Below are positions 14,234 to 19,575 of a DNA stretch of 19,575 nucleotides, piece after piece (the stretch's first letter is position 1; each line of letters starts with the position of its first letter). The DNA lies in the NCBI GenBank assembly GCA_030628245.1, contig DAOVRI010000005.1, positions 1 through 19,575 on the forward strand. Reading direction: 5' to 3'. Source of the stretch: Dehalococcoidales bacterium (lineage in GTDB: Bacteria > Chloroflexota > Dehalococcoidia > Dehalococcoidales > RBG-16-60-22). A program made the position numbers and the translations under genes. The notes beneath the pieces were generated by a model, which made no database searches, was not told where the DNA came from, and saw nothing but the letters and a program-made list of their open reading frames with translations.

Positions 14234-15214
14234 ATGAGTTACACCATTAGTGAAGATAGCCTGGCCGACCTTGACACTTACTGGACGGATTCCAGGCAAA
14301 ATCTCAACTGGCCCTCCGTGTTCGTTTTACCGGCCTGGTTGCAGGTCTGGTGGCAGGTATTCAGCTCCGGAAACGAACTGTACGTACGCACGGTGCGAGA
14401 GGGCGAGAGAATCATCGGTATCGCCCCGCTAATGGTAAAAGGGGAAACAGCCCTTCTTATCGGTGATACCGATGTCTGTGATTATCTGGACTTTATTATT
14501 ACACCCGGCATGGAGGGTGATTTCTTTAATATACTTCTGGATGATTTGAAAAAGAACGATATCAGGTCGCTGGACCTGAAGCATGTACGTCCGGATTCCA
14601 CGGTGCTTAACAGCCTTACAAAAGCAGCCGCTGAACGAGGGTATAAGGTCGTCAATACACAGGAGGATATCTCTCTGGAGATGGGCTTGCCGTCTGGCTG
14701 GGACGAGTACCTGGCAATGTTGAGTACCAAGCAGCGTCACGAAGTAAAGCGCAAGATAAGGCGTTTATGGGGGGCAGGCAATGTAGAGCACCGCTGTCTT
14801 GAGGCCGGCCAGGAGCTTGAAGAATATTTGGAATTATTTCTGAAGCTTTTTCCGATGAGCCGGGAAGACAAAGCTAATTTCATGACTCCGCAGATGGAAT
14901 CATTCTTTAAGTATTTAGCCAAAGCTATGGCCGAGATTGGGCTGCTGAGGTTCGGCATTATCGAGCTGGACAACCAGCCAGCCGCCATGACCATAGGCTT
15001 CGACTATAAGGACGTACACTACCTGTATAATAGTGCTTATGACCCCCGGTTCAACTATTTGAGCGTGGGGCTACTATGCAAAGTCCTCTGTCTTAAAGAG
15101 AGCATTGAGAAGGGTAAAAAGAAATGGGACTTTCTCAAAGGTGCGGAAACATACAAATACCACCTGGGGGGTCAAGAGGTTCCTCTGTATAGGTGCCGGA
15201 TAACAATTAAATAG
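14234..15214 (+). CDS. BioF2/CelD-like GNAT acyltransferase (FemAB-related fold)
   Basis: A 326-residue protein of the double-GNAT group annotated as BioF2-like or CelD-like acetyltransferases, related to FemAB aminoacyl transferases. AGAGAGG precedes the ATG. Family marks are the N-terminal W-P-S-V-F and W-L-Q-V-W-W segments (about 26-40), I-I-G-I-A-P-L-M (60-67), the basic helix K-Q-R-H-E-V-K-R-K-I-R-R near 172-183, and the C-terminal region with D-P-R-F (residues 272-275) and D-F-L-K-G-A-E-T-Y-K-Y near 300. Such proteins transfer acyl or aminoacyl groups onto sugars, peptides or lipids. The acceptor is unknown. A glycosyltransferase begins 20 bases downstream and is very probably in the same transcript. 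Confidence 0.82.
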   Translation: MSYTISEDSLADLDTYWTDSRQNLNWPSVFVLPAWLQVWWQVFSSGNELYVRTVREGERIIGIAPLMVKGETALLIGDTDVCDYLDFIITPGMEGDFFNILLDDLKKNDIRSLDLKHVRPDSTVLNSLTKAAAERGYKVVNTQEDISLEMGLPSGWDEYLAMLSTKQRHEVKRKIRRLWGAGNVEHRCLEAGQELEEYLELFLKLFPMSREDKANFMTPQMESFFKYLAKAMAEIGLLRFGIIELDNQPAAMTIGFDYKDVHYLYNSAYDPRFNYLSVGLLCKVLCLKESIEKGKKKWDFLKGAETYKYHLGGQEVPLYRCRITIK

Positions 15215-15234
15215 AATCGAGAGATAGTGAAATC

Positions 15235-16467
15235 ATGGATGAGAACAGATTAAGAATAGCTATGTTGAGCGCTCACAGCTGCCCGGTAGGCGACCTGGGA
15301 GCCAGGGACACCGGCGGCATGAGCGTCTATATCCGGGAACTGGCTCACGAACTGGGTAAACAGGGACATCACGTGGATGTCTATACCCGTGCCCATGACC
15401 CGGCCGACCGTCAGATTGTCGACCTGGGTCAGCAGGCACGGCTTATTCACCTCAAGGCGGGAGAGGAAGAGCAAATTCACAAACTGGCGGTATATTCCTA
15501 CCTGCCGGAATTTACCTGTAACCTGGAGAATTTCCGAAAGAATAACGGGCTCCGGTATGACATTATTTTCAGCCACTACTGGCTCTCCGGATGGGTGGGC
15601 AAATATCTACAGCAGTGGTGGCAGGTGCCTCACGTCGTCATGTTCCATACCCTGGGCGCCGTGAAAAACGCCATCGGCATCGGAGAAGATGCTTCCGAGC
15701 TTCGCATCGTCACCGAAAGGGAAGCGGTGAACGACTGCCAGCGCGTTATCGTGGCTACCGAGAGAGAAAAAGAGGAACTCATACGTCGCTACGGAGCCCC
15801 TCCGGACAAAATCGGTATTGTGCCCTGCGGGGTCAATATGGAGATATTTCAACCGGTGGCAAGGATGGCCGCCAGGCAGAAACTGGGACTGACCAATGGG
15901 AAAATTCTCCTGTTCGTCGGCAGGATTGACCCACTGAAGGGCGTCGACCAGCTTCTAAAGGCTATACCTCGTCTGCAAGATTTTAAAGGCCTGCGCATGA
16001 TAATAATCGGCGGCGACGAGTACAGTCGAAGCGAAGTAGAGAGATTAAGGAAACTAACCGGGAAACTAAAGATACAGGACAGGGTTACGTTTCAAGGCCT
16101 GATAAAGCAGGAGCAGCTGCCGTATTTCTACAGCGCCGCCGATGTCTGCGTGGTGCCTTCTTATTACGAAAGCTTCGGCCTGGTCGCGCTGGAGTCGCTG
16201 GCCTGCGGCACGCCGGTGGTGGCGGCGGATGTCGGCGACCTGAAAAACATTATCCGCCAGGGTGAGACGGGATACGTGGTAGACGGGAACACACCTCAGA
16301 ACCTCGCCGACGGCATAGCTTTGCTCCTGTCGAGACCGCCCGGGGATGTAGACTCCGCCCTCTCCATAAGGGACTCTATAAATAGATATAGCTGGGCTAA
16401 TATCGCCGAGGGTGTAATAAGTGAACTGAGCCTGTCAACGGACAGGCAGATGACACCGGTGGCCTAA
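15235..16467 (+). CDS. GT4 glycosyltransferase, MshA-like
   Basis: Retaining GT-B glycosyltransferase of 410 residues. The N-terminal half shows D-T-G-G-M-S-V-Y-I (23-31), the sugar-acceptor loop typical of MshA/sucrose-synthase relatives, then S-H-Y-W-L-S-G-W and M-F-H-T-L-G-A-V-K-N. In the C-terminal half V-G-R-I-D-P-L-K-G binds the donor phosphate, and Glu312/Glu320 form the E-x7-E motif (E-S-F-G-L-V-A-L-E). MshA makes GlcNAc-inositol phosphate, the first step of mycothiol synthesis, and the related BshA does the same with malate for bacillithiol. Overall the sequence looks closest to MshA, but many GT4 enzymes of other function share these motifs. The context, with an MshD-like and an MshB-like gene next door, supports a pathway link. 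Its stop overlaps that of the convergent gene. Confidence 0.85.
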   Translation: MDENRLRIAMLSAHSCPVGDLGARDTGGMSVYIRELAHELGKQGHHVDVYTRAHDPADRQIVDLGQQARLIHLKAGEEEQIHKLAVYSYLPEFTCNLENFRKNNGLRYDIIFSHYWLSGWVGKYLQQWWQVPHVVMFHTLGAVKNAIGIGEDASELRIVTEREAVNDCQRVIVATEREKEELIRRYGAPPDKIGIVPCGVNMEIFQPVARMAARQKLGLTNGKILLFVGRIDPLKGVDQLLKAIPRLQDFKGLRMIIIGGDEYSRSEVERLRKLTGKLKIQDRVTFQGLIKQEQLPYFYSAADVCVVPSYYESFGLVALESLACGTPVVAADVGDLKNIIRQGETGYVVDGNTPQNLADGIALLLSRPPGDVDSALSIRDSINRYSWANIAEGVISELSLSTDRQMTPVA

Positions 16468-17375
16468 TCTACCGACTTTTCGTACCAGAGGTAATTCGTC
16501 TGCAACTCGAATCCTATCGATTCATAAAGGGAACAGGCCGCCTTATTCTCGCTGTCTACCGTCAACCAGACCTCATTAGCGCCTTTGTTTTTCAGGTTAG
16601 CCAGTCCGGCCAGCAGCAATTTTCTGCCTATGCCCTTGCTGCGGTAATCCGGAGCCGAGCCAATCATGAAAATCCGCCCCTGTCCGCCGGAGGTTATCTC
16701 CGTCCAGCAGTAGCCGGTAACTTCGTCTTCCTCACAGGCCAGGACGATGTCCTTCGAGGAACGGTGGCTCAGGCTGATATGATAGGACATCGCTTCTACG
16801 GTGTTGGGATTGTATCCCCAGTGCCCGGCGAAGCTGAGATTTTGTAGTTGCGTCAGCATTTCTTCCTCGCCTTCGCGCAGGTGACGGCACTTGCAAAAGG
16901 CCCGGTCCATCTCCTGCCGGTCTGCTTTGTTCAAGTCCAGTCTCAATTCCAGGAATCGGCGAACGCAATCGAATCCCAGTTTGGAGAGCACGTTCCCGGC
17001 AACGGCATTATCTTCCCTTACATTAACATGGAGAAATCTGGCTCCCAGTTTACCGGCGCGTTTCATGGTGAAATTTAGGAGTTTTCCGCCTAGTCCTTTG
17101 CGGCGGTGCTCCGGCCGCAGCCAGCAGTCGACGATAACCCGCTCAATATCCAGCTCCGGTAACATATCCACAAAGCCGATGATTTCGCCGGTCTCCTCCA
17201 CAACCAGTAAATCACGTTCAGTAGAAAAGTCAGGATGGGACAGCTTCTCGGCGATAGCCTGCGGTGTGACCGGCCGGCCGATAGGTTCCTGCCGTTCGGC
17301 TTCGATATACAACAGGACAAAGAAATTGAAATCGGCGGGCCGGTAATTCCTGATATTATAAGGGGACTTAGTCAT
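16464..17375 (-). CDS. Tandem-GNAT acetyltransferase, MshD-like
   Basis: A 303-residue protein with two GNAT domains in a row, the architecture of mycothiol synthase MshD, which acetylates the cysteinyl amine. Domain 1 spans about 5-150, with R-R-K-G-L-G-G-K-L-L as pyrophosphate loop. Domain 2 spans about 165-303, with Y-R-S-K-G-I-G-R-K-L-L and the late N-K-A-A-C-S-L-Y-E-S-I-G-F segment. Both CoA loops appear intact, whereas in characterised MshD the N-terminal half is thought to have lost activity. The gene converges on the MshA-like gene with a four-base stop overlap and is divergent from the PIG-L gene. No strong ribosome-binding site precedes the ATG at 17375. General tandem-GNAT functions remain possible. 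Confidence 0.8.
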   Translation of the reverse strand: MTKSPYNIRNYRPADFNFFVLLYIEAERQEPIGRPVTPQAIAEKLSHPDFSTERDLLVVEETGEIIGFVDMLPELDIERVIVDCWLRPEHRRKGLGGKLLNFTMKRAGKLGARFLHVNVREDNAVAGNVLSKLGFDCVRRFLELRLDLNKADRQEMDRAFCKCRHLREGEEEMLTQLQNLSFAGHWGYNPNTVEAMSYHISLSHRSSKDIVLACEEDEVTGYCWTEITSGGQGRIFMIGSAPDYRSKGIGRKLLLAGLANLKNKGANEVWLTVDSENKAACSLYESIGFELQTNYLWYEKSVD

Positions 17376-17401
17376 GTTGGATTCGGAGACCTCTGGCTAC
17401 A

Positions 17402-17431
17402 ATTGTACCAACTTGATGAATGTTATACAAT
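17402..17431. promoter_or_regulatory. Overlapping face-to-face divergent promoters in a dyad
   Basis: ATTGTA at 17402-17407 and TACAAT at 17426-17431 form an inverted repeat. Reading right, TTGTAC (17403-17408) and TACAAT (17426-17431) are separated by 17 bases and point to the PIG-L gene. Reading left, TTGTAT (17430-17425) and TACAAT (17407-17402) are also separated by 17 bases and point to the tandem GNAT. Each arm is thus the -10 of one promoter and the -35 of the other. The half-sites can be extended (ATTGTAcCAAC and GTTaTACAAT), as in an operator. Confidence 0.5.
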
Positions 17432-17469
17432 TACAGTATCCACCCTTAATCAAGGAGCTTTCACTTGTT

Positions 17470-18162
17470 ATGGATAATCAGACTTATTTGATGGTGGTGA
17501 CACCACACCCCGACGACGCGGAATTCGGTGTTGCCGGTACGGTAGCCCGACTGACACGGGAAGGGAAGAAGGTTGTCTACGTGGTGTGCACCAATGGCGA
17601 TAAAGGCACCAGCGACAGGAATATGAAGCCGGAAGAGCTGGCCGGAATCCGTGAGCAGGAACAGATGGCGGCGGCCAAGCTGCTGGGCGTCAGCGACGTC
17701 GTTTTCCTGCGTTACCCAGACCAGAGCCTTGAAGATTCCGACGAACTCCGGAAAGCGCTCGTACGCGTGATACGCATCTACCAGCCCTACGCCGTGGTGA
17801 CGGCGGACCCGTACCGTAAGTACATGTGGCACCGCGACCACCGTATCGCCGGGCAGGTGGCGCTGGACGCCGTTTTCCCGTACGCCAGGGACCACCTTTC
17901 CTATCCGGAATTGCTTGACGAGGGACTGGAACCCCATAAAGTCAGGGAGATGTGGTTCTGGGCTTCGGACGACATCAACTACCGCCTGGATGTTACGGAT
18001 ACTTTCGATACCAAGCTGGCTGCCCTGGGCTGCCACAAGAGCCAGGTGGGGGACATACCTCCGGAGATGCGAGAGCGCATGCGCGACTGGGCCAGGATGA
18101 ATGCAGAGGGAGAAGAATTCGAGCTGGCCGAAGCCTTCCACCGCATCGAGCTGCGGTACTAG
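17470..18162 (+). CDS. PIG-L family zinc deacetylase (MshB/BshB-like)
   Basis: Zinc-dependent N-acetylglucosamine-type deacetylase of 230 residues. The metal site is seen as P-H13-P-D15-D16-A-E-F-G with His124 in W-H-R-D-H. By family analogy His13, Asp16 and His124 hold zinc and Asp15 is the base. The same fold deacetylates GlcNAc-inositol (MshB), GlcNAc-malate (BshB) and lipid-linked sugars, so the substrate must be inferred from neighbours. I chose ATG 17470, with AAGGAG at 17452-17457 twelve bases upstream, which is a slightly long gap. An in-frame extension to 17374 adds a sequence with no family counterpart and would run through the divergent promoter. Its stop overlaps the end of the decayed gene on the other strand. 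Confidence 0.88.
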   Translation: MDNQTYLMVVTPHPDDAEFGVAGTVARLTREGKKVVYVVCTNGDKGTSDRNMKPEELAGIREQEQMAAAKLLGVSDVVFLRYPDQSLEDSDELRKALVRVIRIYQPYAVVTADPYRKYMWHRDHRIAGQVALDAVFPYARDHLSYPELLDEGLEPHKVREMWFWASDDINYRLDVTDTFDTKLAALGCHKSQVGDIPPEMRERMRDWARMNAEGEEFELAEAFHRIELRY

Positions 18163-18391
18163 GAAGAAAGCCAGAGGGCATCCCCACAGAGGTTGGGGTT
18201 GTGAGGACGGGAGGCGAAGACAGCGTATTTTTCTTTGGCTTTCTTTACCGTGGTGATATCGCCGTGGCCGAGGTATCCACTACCAGACTATCCCGCGTCT
18301 CCTGACAAACAACGATATAGGTGTTGGTGCCGTACGGGCCCAGCTGCATTGTCTCTATACGTACATCGTCGTCGTTTACTATGACTGTCAT
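18159..18391 (-). pseudogene. Decayed MBL-fold hydrolase with its middle deleted
   Basis: On the minus strand, ATG at 18391 (with GGGAG upstream) opens a 48-residue frame ending at 18245. It contains M-Q-L-G-P-Y-G-T-N-T-Y-I-V-V and V-V-D-T, the N-terminal strands of a metallo-beta-lactamase-fold hydrolase. From about 18269, one frame over, the sequence reads G-H-G-D-I-T-T-V-K-K and ends L-C-G-D-A-L-W-L-S-S at a TAG overlapping the PIG-L stop. That matches the C-terminus of such hydrolases. The whole centre, including the H-x-H-x-D-H metal motif, is missing. The joint lies near 18270-18275 and shifts the frame. By comparison with the roughly 200-residue family, more than 100 codons have been lost. 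It fills most of the gap between the PIG-L and PAP2 genes. Confidence 0.7.
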
Positions 18392-18430
18392 GCTCTCAAA
18401 CTCCCGATTTATTGCCTATGTGCGGGATAA

Positions 18431-18460
18431 TAGGTTAGTATAGGTTAATGTAAGTATAAC
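18431..18460 (+). promoter_or_regulatory. Candidate -10 and short direct repeats before the PAP2 gene
   Basis: TATAAC at 18455-18460 is a good -10 only 12 bases before the ATG at 18473, which lacks a ribosome-binding site. The transcript could therefore be nearly leaderless. TAGGTTA occurs at 18431-18437 and again at 18441-18447, one helical turn apart, where a regulator could bind. No clear -35 is seen. Confidence 0.35.
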
Positions 18461-18472
18461 ACCTGATTGACA

Positions 18473-19060
18473 ATGAGAGAAAGACTGGCCAAGCTGACCT
18501 CCGACATACTGAATCCATTTCTGGTGAGCTTCATCGTAATCATACTGCTCGCCGTGGAGTCTACCAATAGCGCGGGCGAAGCCCTGAAATGGTCATCAAT
18601 TTCGATAGCTCTCAGCGTGCTGCCGATATTTGCCGTCGTTATCTACATGGTTCGGCAGAAAAAGCTGGACGGCATCTTCGTTAGCCCCCGCCAGCAGAGA
18701 AACATTATTTACCTTCTGGCAAGCGTGCCGGCCACCATCGGCTGCGGCATACTATGGTATTTTGAAGCCCCGGAATTGCTGGCCGTTACGTTCACCGCCG
18801 GACTGGTGGCGATAGTTGTCTTCATGACGATAAACCGCTTCTGGAAGATAAGCCTGCACACCGCTTTCACGGCTGCTTCCGTGACCGTTATAACGGTTGT
18901 CTACGGCGCCGCCGGGGCCCTGACGATATTACTGCTGCCGCCGGTGGCCTGGTCGAGAGTCAGGCTGAATCAGCACTCGCCGGCCCAGGTAGCCGCAGGC
19001 GCGCTGCTATCAGCGGGAATCGTGATGGTGGTATTCTGGGGATTCGGGGTGATTGGATAA
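18473..19060 (+). CDS. PAP2-like membrane phosphatase family protein
   Basis: A 195-residue integral membrane protein with about six hydrophobic segments. It fits the small PAP2 (lipid phosphatase/undecaprenyl-pyrophosphatase-like) group, in which the active site faces outward. Motif 1 is suggested by K-L-D-G-I-F-V-S-P-R near 63-72, motif 2 by S-L-H-T-A-F near 127-132, and motif 3 by S-R-V-R-L-N-Q-H near 166-173. The residue four after the motif-3 histidine is Gln (H-S-P-A-Q) rather than the classical Asp, so activity is not certain. ATG 18473 is chosen; TTG 18467 is in frame just upstream. Neither has a ribosome-binding site. It could act on isoprenoid or lipid phosphates, perhaps with the adjacent glycan genes. 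Confidence 0.65.
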   Translation: MRERLAKLTSDILNPFLVSFIVIILLAVESTNSAGEALKWSSISIALSVLPIFAVVIYMVRQKKLDGIFVSPRQQRNIIYLLASVPATIGCGILWYFEAPELLAVTFTAGLVAIVVFMTINRFWKISLHTAFTAASVTVITVVYGAAGALTILLLPPVAWSRVRLNQHSPAQVAAGALLSAGIVMVVFWGFGVIG

Positions 19061-19066
19061 TAAAAA

Positions 19067-19083
19067 TAGCTTATTTCAAGCCA
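19067..19083 (-). terminator. Weak candidate terminator of the leftward small gene
   Basis: On the minus strand a 6-bp stem with one G-U pair (19083-19078 with 19072-19067) and a five-base loop is followed by the T-rich run TTTTTATT. It lies about 45 bases past the stop of the small gene and just after the convergent PAP2 gene. The stem is short, so termination strength is doubtful. Confidence 0.3.
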
Positions 19084-19126
19084 GCACCGAGGACTGATGC
19101 TCAATTTTACCAGTTTATTTACTTTT

Positions 19127-19312
19127 TTAGTCAGTGTTTTTGATATTCATGCTTGGTACAGTATATTTATCGTTAACACAATTCGCCAGTTTCTTAACTG
19201 CATCCGCTAGTTCTTTTGTCTGGGTTGCATTATCATAAATAGCGTCTCTAATTTGTTCCATTAATATTTCCATTCGTCCCTCAAAAAAAGTCATATTTTG
19301 ACCTATATCCAT
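19127..19312 (-). CDS. Small hypothetical protein, 61 residues
   Basis: I do not recognise this protein. It is supported by a very good ribosome-binding site on the minus strand, GAGGGAGG, five bases before the ATG, and by its place 49 bases after the stop of the FtsK-like gene. Residues about 8-45 (from F-F-E-G-R to K-L-A-N) look like one amphipathic, probably coiled-coil helix with no membrane segment. The tail from residue 48 is polar. It may be cotranscribed with the DNA translocase. No function can be proposed. Confidence 0.6.
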   Translation of the reverse strand: MDIGQNMTFFEGRMEILMEQIRDAIYDNATQTKELADAVKKLANCVNDKYTVPSMNIKNTD

Positions 19313-19361
19313 ATCAACCTCCCTCTAAAGTACTTGACCGGTAGTCTTGTTCTCAATATGC

Positions 19362-19575
19362 CTATAAAATATCTTCGTCCCCGTTATCATCTTCTTCCAC
19401 TTCTTCTGTTTCCTGCTCCTTCTGCAGGACTGCCTCAAGCTGCTCCATGAGGCGCGCCGCCCGCGGGTAGCCGATGTGCAGTCGACGCTGCAGGAAAGAC
19501 GTGGAGATATTTTCGTGCTGCCTGGCCAGTTCTCTGGCCTGCTCCAATAGAGGGTCACGGGGGTGTCCGCCGATG
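19362..19575 (-). CDS. FtsK/SpoIIIE-type DNA translocase, C-terminal end (partial)
   Basis: The gene enters from the right edge, and only about 70 C-terminal residues are visible. The stretch G-G-H-P-R-D-P-L-L-E-Q-A followed by S-T-S-F-L-Q-R-R-L-H-I-G-Y-P-R-A-A-R-L is the winged-helix gamma domain of FtsK. That domain reads polar sequences (KOPS/SRS) and contacts XerD. FtsK pumps chromosome ends apart at the division septum. After L-M-E-Q-L-E the usual wing segment (E-G-I-V-G-P and onward) is missing. The protein instead ends in a strongly acidic tail (E-E-V-E-E-D-D-N-G-D-E-D). A TTG at 19547 is not the start, because the frame is open and matches the family up to the edge. Confidence 0.8.
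   Translation of the reverse strand, partial: IGGHPRDPLLEQARELARQHENISTSFLQRRLHIGYPRAARLMEQLEAVLQKEQETEEVEEDDNGDEDIL

Noticed and set aside
17374..17469. PIG-L start at 17374
   Set aside because: The added residues do not resemble the family, and the stretch holds the divergent promoter dyad and the AAGGAG for 17470.
17461..18141. 226-codon open frame on the minus strand
   Set aside because: It is the mirror of the PIG-L gene, whose metal motif and start site are clear.
17952..18305. 117-codon plus-strand frame across the PIG-L end and the following gap
   Set aside because: It overlaps the PIG-L gene out of frame. The gap is better explained by the MBL-fold remnant on the other strand.
18473..19060. 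PAP2 motif-3 Asp replaced by Gln as a sign of a dead enzyme
   Set aside because: The histidines of motifs 2 and 3 remain, and this change appears to recur in small PAP2-like proteins, so I do not call it inactive.
1..19575. CRISPR array, transposase or tRNA genes
   Set aside because: I found no spaced direct-repeat array, transposase motif or cloverleaf on either strand by reading.

Overview
The window is a bacterial chromosomal segment of moderate GC (close to half by eye). The gene set resembles anaerobic, fatty- or organic-acid-degrading Dehalococcoidia (Chloroflexota): acyl-CoA dehydrogenases, a thiolase/DUF35 pair, a RACo-like ferredoxin-ASKHA protein, small dimeric alpha/beta-barrel proteins and a TRAP transporter. 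No rRNA or marker gene is present, so this taxonomic placement is inference only. I see no phage, insertion sequence, tRNA or CRISPR array.

Layout. (1) 1-15: first codons of a leftward gene, divergent from a rightward TRAP uptake operon (lipoprotein binding protein 235-1353, DctQ 1547-2053, DctM 2050-3354). A strong hairpin lies between the binding protein and the permeases. (2) 3545-9665: a tight rightward beta-oxidation-like operon made of an SCP2-type thiolase, its DUF35 zinc-ribbon/OB partner, a 3-hydroxyacyl-CoA dehydrogenase/enoyl-CoA hydratase fusion, and two adjacent acyl-CoA dehydrogenases that look like the catalytic and non-catalytic subunits of a heteromer. After 110 bases comes a [2Fe-2S]/ASKHA reductive-activator-like protein (9776-11710) and a small dimeric-barrel protein (11754-12071). 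(3) 14066-12083: a leftward operon with an acyl-CoA dehydrogenase between two paralogous ~103-residue dimeric-barrel proteins. (4) 14234-18162: a BioF2/FemAB-like GNAT, an MshA-like GT4 glycosyltransferase, a convergent MshD-like tandem GNAT and a divergent MshB/BshB-like PIG-L deacetylase. (5) 18159-18391: a decayed metallo-beta-lactamase-fold gene with its middle deleted. (6) 18473-19060: a PAP2-like membrane protein. (7) 19312-19127 and 19575-19362, leftward: a small hypothetical gene and the C-terminal end of an FtsK/SpoIIIE-type DNA translocase.

How it may work together. The TRAP system probably imports an organic acid. After CoA activation, for which no ligase or CoA transferase is present here, the 3545-9665 enzymes could carry out the full dehydrogenation, hydration, dehydrogenation and thiolysis cycle. 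The most intriguing block is region 4. It has homologues of three of the four mycothiol enzymes (GT4, PIG-L deacetylase, tandem GNAT) but no MshC cysteine ligase. A FemAB/BioF2-like transferase sits directly upstream of the glycosyltransferase. This could be an unrecognised low-molecular-weight-thiol or amino-sugar conjugate pathway, but a role in glycan or lipid modification fits nearly as well.
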